DNA of 64,000 nucleotides from Actinokineospora alba. Lineage in GTDB: Bacteria > Actinomycetota > Actinomycetes > Mycobacteriales > Pseudonocardiaceae. Within the stretch, counting starts at the first letter, position 1. Every line of letters starts with the position of its first letter. The stretch spans positions 5,642,001-5,706,000 of the forward strand of contig NZ_SNXU01000001.1 in the NCBI RefSeq assembly GCF_004362515.1, in the 5' to 3' direction. The notes under the pieces are model-generated. The model made no database searches and was not told the DNA's origin. It saw nothing but the letters and a program-made list of their open reading frames with translations. Below are positions 15,987 to 24,513 of this stretch, in pieces. A program made the translations under genes and the position numbers.

Positions 15987-17675
15987 TCACGGCCGGGTCC
16001 AGCCATCGACGAACCGCCTGCGGGTGAGCGACCGCTGGACCTTGCCGCTGGTCGTCTTCGGGATGCTGCGGCGCGGCACCATGTGGATCGCGACCGGTGG
16101 CACGCCGGTGCGGGCGCTGACAGCGGAAAGGATCGACGCCCGCAGGGTGTCGTGCTGCTCGGCGTCAAGCTCGGTCTCGACCACCAGGTGCAGTTCCTCG
16201 GAGTCACCGTCCTCGGCCAGGTACCCGACCGCGACGACACCGCCGAGGCGGACACCGGGCACCGTCTCAGCGGCCTGCTCGAAGTCCGACGGGAAGTAGT
16301 TCGCGCCGCGGATGATGACGAGGTCCTTGGCGCGGCCGGTGATCCGCAGACTGCCGTCGCGCAGGTAGCCGACGTCGCCGGTCTTCCACCAGCCCGCTCC
16401 GTCGAGCGCCTCGGCGGTCGCCTGCGGGAGGTCGAAATAGCCCACGGTGCGCGACGGCCCGCGGAACTGGATGTGGCCGATCCGATCCTCCCCCAGCTCG
16501 GTGCCCTGGTCGTCGACGATCCGGAGGTCCGTGCCCACCACCGGGGCACCGCAGTCGACCACCCGCAAGGCGTGGGGGCTGTCCGCCTCGACGTCGACCA
16601 CCCGCGCGTCGGCCACTGCGGCCTGGCGGTCGATCGTGTCGTACCTCATCGGATCGGCGGGCGGCGTCATGGTGATGCCCAGCACCGCCTCCGCCATTCC
16701 GTAGCAGGGCACGACGACGTTCGGCCGCAGACCCCACTGGGTGAAGCGATCCGTGAAGCGCTGGATCGTGGTGGGGTTGACCGGCTCGGCCCCGCAGAAG
16801 ACCACCCGCCACGACGACAGGTCGACTCCCGCCAGGTGCTCGTCCTTCACCCGGTCGGCCAGGTAGCCGTAGGCGAAGTTCGGCGCCGCGGCGGTCGTGC
16901 CGCGGAAGTGGCTCATCAGGTGCAGCCACTCCGCGGGCGCGCGCAGGAACCGCGTCGGTGGCATGACCACGCCGCCGCCGCCCGTGTAGAGCGGCAGCAG
17001 GAGGCCAGCGACGAGGCCCATGTCGTGGTAGAGCGGCAGCCAGCTCACGCCGATGTCCTCGGCCGACCAGCCGGTGGCCAGGGTGAGCTGTTCCAAGTGG
17101 GCGATCAGGTTGCCATGCGAGACCATGACGCCCTTGGGCGTGCCGGTCGACCCGGAGGTGAGCTGGATGAACGCCAGCTCGTCGGGCTCGGGCAGGTGGA
17201 CGGGGTGGGGCGCGACCTGCGCGGCGGCGGCGCGCGCGACCATGGCGTCGCCGTCGATCAGGACGGTGTCGGCGAGGTCGCCGGTCGCCTCGATCATGGC
17301 CGCCGTCGTGACGACCGCGGCCGGCCGCAGGTAGCCGACGAGTTCTTTCAGCTGGCCGTCGAAGCCCGCGGCGGCGCCGAAGGTGGTCGGCAGCGCCACG
17401 GAGGCCGGGGCGGCGCCGCACACCTGGGCGCCGAAGAAGGCCGCCACGAACGGCCACCCCGCGGGCAGGCAGATCAGGATCCGGTCACCAGGACCGACAC
17501 CGTGCTCGGCGAGGATCGCCGCGGCGCGGCCCGCGAGGTCGAATACGGCGTCATAGCGCCGCGATTCGGCCCGGGTGGGTTCGGGCACCATGGTCAGCTC
17601 CATGGTCGACCCGCTCTCGGCGCGCGCGACCAGTGCGTGCACGATGCTCTGGTGACGCGGGTGTAATGCGGTCAT
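15987..17675 (-). CDS. Fatty acyl-AMP ligase (FAAL) feeding an acyl carrier protein
   Basis: 562 residues from the ATG at 17675, which overlaps the stop of the preceding gene by 4 nt. Adenylation motifs are all present: LTSGSTGTPKGVMVSHGNL (P-loop), the acyl-binding/Tyr motif VVVPCYGMAEAVLG, the 'WWKTGDVGYLRDGSLRITGRAKDLVII' A7/A8 core, and the C-terminal KTTSGKVQRS lysine. The 'SWLPLYHDMGL' signature and the overall pattern are those of FAALs, which make acyl adenylates and pass the acyl chain to an ACP rather than to CoA. Two small ACPs and the reductase/aminotransferase fusion are in the same operon, so this enzyme probably supplies the fatty chain that is reduced and aminated. Confidence 0.9.
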   Translation of the reverse strand: MTALHPRHQSIVHALVARAESGSTMELTMVPEPTRAESRRYDAVFDLAGRAAAILAEHGVGPGDRILICLPAGWPFVAAFFGAQVCGAAPASVALPTTFGAAAGFDGQLKELVGYLRPAAVVTTAAMIEATGDLADTVLIDGDAMVARAAAAQVAPHPVHLPEPDELAFIQLTSGSTGTPKGVMVSHGNLIAHLEQLTLATGWSAEDIGVSWLPLYHDMGLVAGLLLPLYTGGGGVVMPPTRFLRAPAEWLHLMSHFRGTTAAAPNFAYGYLADRVKDEHLAGVDLSSWRVVFCGAEPVNPTTIQRFTDRFTQWGLRPNVVVPCYGMAEAVLGITMTPPADPMRYDTIDRQAAVADARVVDVEADSPHALRVVDCGAPVVGTDLRIVDDQGTELGEDRIGHIQFRGPSRTVGYFDLPQATAEALDGAGWWKTGDVGYLRDGSLRITGRAKDLVIIRGANYFPSDFEQAAETVPGVRLGGVVAVGYLAEDGDSEELHLVVETELDAEQHDTLRASILSAVSARTGVPPVAIHMVPRRSIPKTTSGKVQRSLTRRRFVDGWTRP

Positions 17676-20401
17676 CGAATGCGCTCCTCGAATATGTCGC
17701 TGGACCCGTTGACGAACCACGGCCGCACAGTCACGTCGTCCGCGACGACGCGGGCCGGATGCAGGCCGTGCCGCGCGGCGAGTTCCTGGGCGGCGTGGAC
17801 GCCTGCTACGGAAAGGCCGCCGTACGAGGGACTCGGGGTCCGCGGCTCGAAGCCGAGAAGAATCGTCTCGGCCATGCAGGAGTAGACGATCCCGGGCGGA
17901 AGGGTGATGCCCGGGAACCGCGGCGCCTGCCCGTCGGGAAGCTGGATCCGGCCACCGGACACCAGCGTCACGTTCGACAGGTTCGCCACCGCGGGGTGCA
18001 CGTCGCCCGGCACCGCGAGGTCGCAGACGAGGACGTCCCGGTCGCCCGCGAGGTGGTTCGGCAGGATCACCGGATCGGCCGAGTTGGTCGCGCTGACAAC
18101 GGTCGGGCAGTCCCGCAGGGCCGCCATTTCCTCGGCGATGGAGACCTCGGTCAGCTGCGACAGCCGCTCGGCGACGCGGGCCAGCCTGCGGCCGGACCCC
18201 GGCCTGCCGACCAGCACCAGCGCCTCGCAGTGCGGCGCGATGAGTTCGGCCATGACGGCGCCGATGTTGCCGAGGCCGCCGACGAGCCCGACTCTGCGCT
18301 CCCCCGGGCCGGCCTGGGCCAGCTGCCCGCGGACGAGGTCGTAGGCGCAGGCCGCTGTCAGCGAGTTGCCCGAGGTGACCCTGACTTCGTTCTCCACCAC
18401 GTCGCGACCGGCGCCGGTGACGATCGAGGTGTAGCCGCCGAGGCCGATGACGTCGGCACCGAGCCAGAACCCGAGGTCGACCGCGTCGAGCACGGTGCGG
18501 CGCAGCCAGGCGCCGTGGCCCGCGCGCTGCCCCGCCACCGCTTGGGCCGCGGTGAACGGCACGGCCACCAGGTTGACCTCGACGGCGCGGCCGGTCTTGG
18601 AGACGATCCGCCGCTGGACGACCTCGAACGGACCCAGTTCGCCGCAGATCCGGTCGACAGCCGCTTCGCACTGGTCCTCGGACCAGCTCGCCAACTCCGG
18701 TGCCAGGGCGCGCAGGGAGGTCGCGGTGTCGAGGTTCGCGAGGAACACCACCCGGGGCACGTCCTCGTTGCGGCCGTCGCCGGGCCGCCGGTTCCCGCGC
18801 GGGTCCGGGACGTGCTGGCGCGGCCGCCAGGTGCCGGTGGGCGGCACGGTGAGGTGGTCGAGCAGCGTCGCGTAGTCGCCCTTGGCCAGCAAGCTCGCGG
18901 CGTCGTCGAACGCGGCGACGATCTGGTCGATGTCGGCGGACTCCAGCAGCGCCGAGGGCTGCACGCGCAGGGTTTTCGTCGCCGACAGGGTCGGGATGAC
19001 GCGGACGCGGTGCCTGTGCAGCATCCTGCCCGCGATCAGGAAGCCCAGCGTCTCGGCGTCGAACACCTGCTTCAACAGCGCGGACCCAGGCTTGGGCAGC
19101 GTGAACTCGACACCGAGGAGCAGCCCGCGCCCGCGCACCTCCACGATGGCCTCGGGCCACCGCTGCGCGACCTCGGTGAGCCGCTCCCGCAGCTCAGTGC
19201 CGACGGCGGTGATCCGGTCCTGGTACCGCACGGCAAGGTCGAGACCGGCTAGGGCCACCCTGGCCGACAGGTCGTCGTCGGCGAAGGTCGAGGTGTGGTG
19301 GCGCCCGAACTCGGCGATGTAGCGGTTCTCGGCGACCAGCAGCGCCGAGATCTTGACCATGCCGCCGCCGAGGGATTTGGAGAGCAGGTAGTAGTCGGCG
19401 ACCACACCGGAGGGCTCGGAGGCGAGGAACGTCCCTGTGCGGCCCATACCGCACTGGATCTCGTCGAACACCAGGGCCGCGTCGTGCCGGTCGGCGAGTT
19501 CGCGCAGCGCGGCGAGCGTCGCGGTGGGCACCTCGCGCACACCGGCCTCGCCCTGGATGGGCTCGACGAAGCACGCCGCGACCGGCGAGATGTGGCGGGC
19601 GGTCGACCGCGGCACGCCCGCGGCGTCGACGGTGACCGTGTCGAGGCGCACGCGCAGGGGGTCGAGCGCGGACACGACGGAGCGTGGAGTCCAGTCGTGC
19701 AGCCGGATCCGCTTGGGGCCGTGGACGTGCAGGTCCTTCGGCACGTTGGCGCCGTGGGTCAGCGCGCCCGCCGCGGAGGTCTTGCCGTGGAAGGAGTCCT
19801 TGAGCGAGACGAAGATCGGCTCGGCCTTGGCCAGCTCCGTCACGCACGCGATGGCCTCGGCCACCACGTCACCGCATGGCCGGCCCCGTGCGGGGCCGTC
19901 CGCGCAGGGCACGTCGTCGACACCGTCGCGCCGCAGCTTGCGCAGCGTCTGCTCGAATTCCTCCCGCAGCGCGCCGAGGCCGCGGCTGTGTTCGACCGAC
20001 GCGTGCTTCACCGCGCCCTCGACGGCGTCGGCGCCGGTGCTGCCGAACGTGACCACGTAGCTCGCCCCGGTCGACGCGCCGACCATCGCCGAGAGCCGCT
20101 CGGCCAACTCCCCCGCCCACGGGCGGACACTTCCCTGCGCGTTGAACGGCAACCGCTCGTCGAGACTGCGCCGAGCGACGTCGACCAGCGTGGGGTGGTT
20201 GTGGCCGAACAGCGAGGCGCCCGCGCCGCCGACCAGATCCAGCACCCGCTCGCCGCTCGTCGTGCCGTCGGGATCGGTGGGGTGTTCCAGGGTCAGGTAG
20301 TCACCCTCGCCCGCCCGGTAGGTGACATCGAGGTTGAGGGCCCGGAAGAGTCGGGCGAGTTCGGGCCGGGTGTGCCGGGCGAAGCCGTTGGGAGCGCTCA
20401 T
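17672..20401 (-). CDS. Class III aminotransferase fused to an acyl-ACP-reductase-like domain (fatty amine-forming)
   Basis: 909 residues. Residues ~20-480 are a fold-type I class III aminotransferase: 'FVSLKDSFHGKTSAAGALTHG', the PLP-contacting 'FDEIQCGMGRTGTF', and Lys of LSKSLGGGM as the Schiff-base residue. After a Pro/Arg-rich linker (~500-545), residues ~545-900 resemble the acyl-ACP reductase (AAR)/quinate dehydrogenase-like family: 'IGLGGYTSIVTGAGRDV', 'VTSGNSLTAACAYD' and the dinucleotide loop VGLVGGLGNIG. The natural reading is that an acyl-ACP thioester is reduced to an aldehyde, which the aminotransferase half turns into a primary amine, as proposed for TamH in tambjamine biosynthesis. 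It overlaps an ACP gene upstream and the FAAL gene downstream by 4 nt each. Carrier and chain length are unknown. Confidence 0.85.
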   Translation of the reverse strand: MSAPNGFARHTRPELARLFRALNLDVTYRAGEGDYLTLEHPTDPDGTTSGERVLDLVGGAGASLFGHNHPTLVDVARRSLDERLPFNAQGSVRPWAGELAERLSAMVGASTGASYVVTFGSTGADAVEGAVKHASVEHSRGLGALREEFEQTLRKLRRDGVDDVPCADGPARGRPCGDVVAEAIACVTELAKAEPIFVSLKDSFHGKTSAAGALTHGANVPKDLHVHGPKRIRLHDWTPRSVVSALDPLRVRLDTVTVDAAGVPRSTARHISPVAACFVEPIQGEAGVREVPTATLAALRELADRHDAALVFDEIQCGMGRTGTFLASEPSGVVADYYLLSKSLGGGMVKISALLVAENRYIAEFGRHHTSTFADDDLSARVALAGLDLAVRYQDRITAVGTELRERLTEVAQRWPEAIVEVRGRGLLLGVEFTLPKPGSALLKQVFDAETLGFLIAGRMLHRHRVRVIPTLSATKTLRVQPSALLESADIDQIVAAFDDAASLLAKGDYATLLDHLTVPPTGTWRPRQHVPDPRGNRRPGDGRNEDVPRVVFLANLDTATSLRALAPELASWSEDQCEAAVDRICGELGPFEVVQRRIVSKTGRAVEVNLVAVPFTAAQAVAGQRAGHGAWLRRTVLDAVDLGFWLGADVIGLGGYTSIVTGAGRDVVENEVRVTSGNSLTAACAYDLVRGQLAQAGPGERRVGLVGGLGNIGAVMAELIAPHCEALVLVGRPGSGRRLARVAERLSQLTEVSIAEEMAALRDCPTVVSATNSADPVILPNHLAGDRDVLVCDLAVPGDVHPAVANLSNVTLVSGGRIQLPDGQAPRFPGITLPPGIVYSCMAETILLGFEPRTPSPSYGGLSVAGVHAAQELAARHGLHPARVVADDVTVRPWFVNGSSDIFEERIR

Positions 20402-20658
20402 TTCTCACGGTGTCCTTGTCCGACCGGAACCGTCAGCGCCGCGGTGACCGTGGCCACCACGTCCCGCAGGGTCCCCATCGATCCCGCTTGCTCGTCGCTG
20501 ATGCTCACCCCGAACTCGTCCTCCAGCTCCACGATGAGGTCCACGGAGCGGACGGAGTCGAGTCCGTAGTCGACAAGCCGGCGGTCCGGGTCGAGTTCGG
20601 GCAGTTGCAGCCGCTGACGGAACAGCTTGTCAACGACATCGAAAATGTCGCGATCCAT
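20398..20658 (-). CDS. Acyl carrier protein (probable partner of FAAL and reductase fusion)
   Basis: 86 residues from the ATG at 20658, preceded by a GAGAGGAAG ribosome site; a longer reading upstream has no support. The phosphopantetheine motif is 'VDYGLDSVRSVDLIVELEDEF' with Ser in GLDS. Four-helix ACP pattern and acidic charge are normal. Because it overlaps the aminotransferase/reductase fusion by 4 nt and lies two genes from the FAAL, it most likely holds the fatty acyl chain. The PPTase encoded just upstream (74 bp) may modify it. Confidence 0.9.
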   Translation of the reverse strand: MDRDIFDVVDKLFRQRLQLPELDPDRRLVDYGLDSVRSVDLIVELEDEFGVSISDEQAGSMGTLRDVVATVTAALTVPVGQGHREK

Positions 20659-20732
20659 GGATTGCTTCCTCTCACCCGACTCCACGCACACTGCTTGGCC
20701 GCTATGGGCGCGACCGAACCCGACGGACCGCG

Positions 20733-21317
20733 TCATCGCCGTATCGCCACGGCGAGCGAGCGACGCGGCTCGGACCGGACCCACACCGGCACGGCCACAC
20801 CTCGGTGGGACGCGACGAGCGTCCCGTCTACCTGGTCGAGCTCGATCCGCCAGAACAAGAACTGATCCGGCCCGCCAAGGCCGCCCCCGCCGCCGAGAGA
20901 GCAGAGAGCCTTGAAGGCCGCTTCCTTCGCCGAGAACAGGTCCCGCGCGCTGTACGCCCCGTCGGGCCGCAGCAGCGCGGCGCGCTCCCGGTCGCGCAGG
21001 ACGAACCTGGCGACGCGCGGACTGATCACGGCGTCCTCGATGTCGACGCCCACCGCCTCGGCACCCGGGACGACCACCGCCACGGCAACGCTGTCCGTAT
21101 GGGCGATGGCCCCGGCGAATCCCTGGGGAAACCTCGGCCTCCCATCGGGTTCACGTGGCACGACCAAGTCGGTGGACCCGGCCTCGGCCAGTGCCGCCGC
21201 GGCCGCGGCCCGCCCGGCCGCGGACTGCTCGGCGCGGCCGCGCGGTGTCCGCACCGGGTGCCACTTGACGTGCGCACCCTCCGCGACCGCGGCCGGGACC
21301 AGCTGCTCGAGCGACAC
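20733..21317 (-). CDS. Sfp-type 4'-phosphopantetheinyl transferase
   Basis: 194 residues, short for the Sfp group but with its key motifs: 'AIAHTDSVAVAVVV' (CoA-binding part), GVDIED with the Mg-binding Asp/Glu, and FSAKEAAFKAL (the WxxKEAxxK-type motif). It turns apo carrier proteins into holo forms. It is embedded between two ACP genes (9 bp after one, 74 bp before the next), which argues that the carriers of this operon are its targets, though it may also serve the NRPSs. Confidence 0.9.
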   Translation of the reverse strand: MSLEQLVPAAVAEGAHVKWHPVRTPRGRAEQSAAGRAAAAAALAEAGSTDLVVPREPDGRPRFPQGFAGAIAHTDSVAVAVVVPGAEAVGVDIEDAVISPRVARFVLRDRERAALLRPDGAYSARDLFSAKEAAFKALCSLGGGGGLGGPDQFLFWRIELDQVDGTLVASHRGVAVPVWVRSEPRRSLAVAIRR

Positions 21318-21326
21318 GGCCGACCC

Positions 21327-21599
21327 CTATGCGGGCAGGGACGCGACGTGCCCGGCCAGGGAGCTGATCGACCGCAGGGCCTCGGGAGCGACATCGTCCT
21401 GCCACTCGAAGCCGAACTCGTCCTCCATGGCCACCAGCAGGCTCACCAGCGCGGTCGACGAGACCCCGCCCTGGCGCAGCGACACGGTGTCCGACAGGTC
21501 GGTGACGAAGCTGTCGGGGCCGAGCATGTCGACCAGGAGAGCGCGAATACGCGCCTTCGCCTCGACCACCGAATCGGACTCGGCCACTGGATCAGGCAC
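21327..21599 (-). CDS. Acyl carrier protein
   Basis: 90 residues with the ACP helix pattern and an atypical attachment loop 'RQGGVSSTALVSLLVAMEDEFGFEW', where the usual D-S-L is V-S-S. One of the two serines must be the phosphopantetheine site. It overlaps the alpha/beta hydrolase gene by 8 nt and is followed 9 bp later by the PPTase. It may carry an intermediate for the hydrolase or the nitronate monooxygenase-like enzyme. What is loaded on it cannot be deduced. Confidence 0.85.
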   Translation of the reverse strand: MPDPVAESDSVVEAKARIRALLVDMLGPDSFVTDLSDTVSLRQGGVSSTALVSLLVAMEDEFGFEWQDDVAPEALRSISSLAGHVASLPA

Positions 21600-22458
21600 C
21601 GGCTTCCGCTTCCGCGACGAACTTGCGGACGATCGCCTGGAAGCCCATCGCGTCGTCGAGGAAGGGCAGGTGACCCGCGCCGGGCATGATCTCGTAGCTG
21701 CCCTTGGGGAAGTGCTCGGCCAGTTCCCTGGCCCCCGTGTTGCTCAGCAGGATGTCGTCGTCGCCGATGACGACCAGGGTCGGGCACTGGATCTGCTTGA
21801 GCAGCTCGGGGCTGGTCTCGCCGGTCAGCGCCAGGTTGAGGCCGTTGGCGAGGTCTTCCTTGGTGGACAGCGCGAGGAAGCTCTCCCGCAGGCCCAGGAA
21901 GCCGGGTGTGCCGAGCTCCTCGTTCATGTCCGCGCCGAACACCTCGGGGTAGAGGTGGTTGTACAGGGCGGCCATCCCGTGGTTCTCCAGGGTGAGCAGC
22001 CACGCGCGCTGGATCTGGCGGTGCCTGCGCATGCCCTTGGGACCCAGCGCGGGCCCGGCGAGCACGATGCCGGAGACCCGGTCGGGGTAGGCCAGCGCGA
22101 TGTCGCGGGCGAGGACGGTGGAGATCGAGGTGGAGACCAGGTAGGTCTTCTCCACCTCCAGGGCGTCGAGCAGGGCGATGGCGTCGGCGGCGTGCTGCGC
22201 CCAGGACGGGTAGGTCGCCGGGTGGGTGGACTGCCCGTGGCCCGCGAGGTCGTAGCTGATGACCCGGTGGTCATTGGCGAGGTCGTCGGTGAGGACACGC
22301 CACGTCGGGGTGGTCATGAAGAAGTTGTTGAGGGTGGTGACGACCGGGCCGTCGCCCGTCGACTCGTAGTAGAGCTCGACGCCGTCGCGGACGCGGACCT
22401 TGAGGGTGTCCTCGCGGTACTTCAGGTCGAGCCGTTCGAGCACGTCAGAAGCTGACAT
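21592..22458 (-). CDS. Alpha/beta hydrolase
   Basis: 288 residues, single-domain alpha/beta hydrolase: oxyanion strand followed by 'DLAGHGQST', nucleophile elbow V-S-T-S-I-S-T (Ser in a less common TSIS context), a late acidic residue in 'VVIGDDDILL', and His in 'MPGAGHLPFLDD'. It resembles C-C hydrolases, esterases and haloperoxidase-like enzymes. Start and stop overlap its neighbours (TGATG with the gene before, 8 nt with the ACP after), so it is an integral operon member. It could be a thioesterase for one of the carriers or hydrolyse a late intermediate; the substrate is unknown. Confidence 0.85.
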   Translation of the reverse strand: MSASDVLERLDLKYREDTLKVRVRDGVELYYESTGDGPVVTTLNNFFMTTPTWRVLTDDLANDHRVISYDLAGHGQSTHPATYPSWAQHAADAIALLDALEVEKTYLVSTSISTVLARDIALAYPDRVSGIVLAGPALGPKGMRRHRQIQRAWLLTLENHGMAALYNHLYPEVFGADMNEELGTPGFLGLRESFLALSTKEDLANGLNLALTGETSPELLKQIQCPTLVVIGDDDILLSNTGARELAEHFPKGSYEIMPGAGHLPFLDDAMGFQAIVRKFVAEAEAGA

Positions 22459-23444
22459 CAGCTTTCCTTTCCGGTTTCGGCGACCGCATGGCCCCGCAGG
22501 ACACGGTCGAACGCGGCGACGATCTCAGCCGCCGAGGGTGCACGGGTGATCGCGTCGCAGGACAGGCCGCAGTACATGGCCATCTCCTCGACGCGTCCGG
22601 TGGTCGAGTCGGTCGGCACCGCGGCGCTGAACCGCGGCACCAGGAACAACTTGCCTTCGATGGTCGTTCGACCGATGAAGTTCTTGGCCTGCCCCGGGTT
22701 CTCGGTGACCGCGGTCGACAGCACCCGGTGCCGCCGGTTGGGCCAGCCGATCTCGTAGACACCGGTGATCACGGTGTCGGCCCCGGAGGCGCCGATCACC
22801 GCTTCCTTGAAGTACGGGTGGGCAGCCGACTCCCGCGCGACGACGAACGCCGTGCCGAGCAGCACTCCGTCGGCGCCCGCGGCCAGCGCGACGGCGGCGT
22901 CGTCGGGAGACCCGATCCCGCCCGCGGCGACAACGCATGCGTCGGGCAGTCGGTCGCGCAGCCGCGCCACGAGCTCGTCGCGCGGGTCGTGGCCGAGGAG
23001 GTGTCCGCCCGCCTCGATCCCCTGGGCGACCACGACGGCACCGCGCTCGGCGGCGCGCACGCCGTCCTCGACGGCGCCGACCTGGACCACCAGGCGCCTG
23101 CCCGAGGCGGCCACGCGGTCGAACACCGCGTCCTCGGGCAGGCCGAACAGCGAGACGTACACCGACTCCGGGGTCTCCCCCAGCAGCTGCTCGAGCTGCT
23201 CGGTGAGCTCGCGGGCGCCGACGACCTCGGGGATGAAGTTCACCCCGACCGGCTTGTCCGTGCCCGCGGCCAGCCGCTTCAGCATGGTGGTGAGGTGCTC
23301 GCCGACCAGCTTGTAGCCGCCGACGCAGCCCGCCGCACCCGCGTTCGACACCGCGGCCGCGAGTTCCGGGCCGGAGACCCCGCCCATTCCCGCCAGCAGC
23401 ACTCCCACCTCGACGCCGAGCGCCTCGGCCGCGGTGGTGCGCAT
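22458..23444 (-). CDS. Nitronate monooxygenase family (FMN-dependent, FabK-like) enzyme
   Basis: 328 residues starting at the ATG at 23444, which shares its A with the TGA of the preceding gene. TIM-barrel signatures are GMGGVSGPELAAAVSNAG at the N-terminus, the family motif QGIEAGGHLLG, and the phosphate-binding 'VVAAGGIGSPDDAAVALAAGADGVLLGTAF'. Members oxidise propionate 3-nitronate or alkyl nitronates, and the FabK branch reduces enoyl-ACP. In an operon with an AurF-type N-oxygenase, a nitronate or N-oxidised alkyl substrate is attractive, but enoyl-ACP reduction of the fatty chain is an equal alternative. Confidence 0.85.
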   Translation of the reverse strand: MRTTAAEALGVEVGVLLAGMGGVSGPELAAAVSNAGAAGCVGGYKLVGEHLTTMLKRLAAGTDKPVGVNFIPEVVGARELTEQLEQLLGETPESVYVSLFGLPEDAVFDRVAASGRRLVVQVGAVEDGVRAAERGAVVVAQGIEAGGHLLGHDPRDELVARLRDRLPDACVVAAGGIGSPDDAAVALAAGADGVLLGTAFVVARESAAHPYFKEAVIGASGADTVITGVYEIGWPNRRHRVLSTAVTENPGQAKNFIGRTTIEGKLFLVPRFSAAVPTDSTTGRVEEMAMYCGLSCDAITRAPSAAEIVAAFDRVLRGHAVAETGKES

Positions 23445-24271
23445 CAGCCCAGCGCCTCGACGGCGGCCAGCGCGGCGACGGCGCCGCCGAACCGGTCGGT
23501 CAGGGTGTGGATCCACCGCTCCAAGCCGAAAGCCAGGCAGCTGGTGTGCGCCGTCTCCTCGCCGACCTGGATCGAGCAGCGCTCGCCGAAGAAGTTCCGG
23601 TGGTAGTTGACCGAGCCGATCGCCAGGCCGTCGACCACGAACTCTTCCTTGACCGGGAACAGCTTCTGCATCTTCGCCTTGCCGCTGTTCTTGTCGAAGA
23701 ACGGGTCGGTGGCGACCTCGATGTCGTACTCGATGCCCAGCTCGACCAGCAGCGCGATCACGGCGTCCTTGGCGCGCGCCAGGTGCGCCTTTGCCGCGTC
23801 CTCCGGCCCGACGCACACGATCTCGCGCATCGAGAAGCCCAGCAGCCGCCGCAGACCGCTGTAGTGGTCCTCGTTGCGGAAGCAGGTTCCGACGGTCGTG
23901 CGCAGGACACCCTCGGCGGGCAGCACCGAGCCCGCGAGGTCGACGTAGATCGAGTAGCAGGCCGCGGAGGGCAGCGCGAACGCGGTCGGTTCCATCACTT
24001 CCGGGACCACGTGCTGCAGTGGCCGCTCGGCGTCGGCCAGCGAGGCGCCCAGCCGTGCCGGGTCGAGCCGCACCGCGGCCAGGCCCAGGTGCGGGAAGTT
24101 GTCGTAGTAGTCGAACTTGTCCAGGTCCGAGCACCGGATCAGGTGCGGGTACCGGAACTCCTGCGCATTCCACCCGTCGGCGAGCCGCAGGAACACCGCC
24201 TCGATCGCGCGCAGCAGCCGCAGCTGGTCGCCGTCGAGAACGCTCAAACCGTTGTCGGTCGCCGTGGTCAT
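23444..24271 (-). CDS. Amino acid:[carrier protein] ligase, class II aminoacyl-tRNA synthetase-like
   Basis: 275 residues: only the catalytic core of a seryl-tRNA-synthetase-like class II enzyme, with no N-terminal tRNA-binding coiled coil. Motif 2 is TVGTCFRNE, motif 3 is 'HTSCLAFGLERW', and Cys residues near 'SAACYS' and in 'TSCLAFG' are placed like the Zn ligands of known amino acid:CP ligases. Such enzymes activate Gly or Ala (some others) as adenylates and load them on a small carrier protein. The carrier gene directly upstream overlaps by 4 nt, an excellent match. The amino acid cannot be read from the sequence. Confidence 0.88.
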   Translation of the reverse strand: MTTATDNGLSVLDGDQLRLLRAIEAVFLRLADGWNAQEFRYPHLIRCSDLDKFDYYDNFPHLGLAAVRLDPARLGASLADAERPLQHVVPEVMEPTAFALPSAACYSIYVDLAGSVLPAEGVLRTTVGTCFRNEDHYSGLRRLLGFSMREIVCVGPEDAAKAHLARAKDAVIALLVELGIEYDIEVATDPFFDKNSGKAKMQKLFPVKEEFVVDGLAIGSVNYHRNFFGERCSIQVGEETAHTSCLAFGLERWIHTLTDRFGGAVAALAAVEALG

Positions 24272-24513
24272 CGCACCGCCTCCTGCGTGAAGAACCGGGC
24301 CTCGATCGCCTTCAAGGTCCGGAAGTCGTCCAAGTCGAGGTCCTCGGGGTCGATCGAATCGCCGGTGAGTTCCTCCAGCAGGAAGATGAACTCGACGAAG
24401 GCCAGCGAGTTGATGGCCCGGCTGTCGATCAGGTCCAGGTCGTCGGACACCGTGTCCATTGTGGAGTTGCGCTCCAGGATGAACTCCCGGACCGCCCGCA
24501 GCTGGTCGGTCAT
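24268..24513 (-). CDS. Aminoacyl carrier protein (partner of the class II ligase)
   Basis: 81 residues from the ATG at 24513, overlapping the stop of the diiron oxygenase gene by 4 nt and the start of the ligase by 4 nt. The attachment motif is 'LIDSRAINSLAFVEFIFLLEELTGD', with Ser in INSL. This DSRAINS form is typical of carriers paired with amino acid:CP ligases. It probably presents an aminoacyl thioester to a downstream transferase, perhaps the transglutaminase-like protein. Confidence 0.88.
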   Translation of the reverse strand: MTDQLRAVREFILERNSTMDTVSDDLDLIDSRAINSLAFVEFIFLLEELTGDSIDPEDLDLDDFRTLKAIEARFFTQEAVR

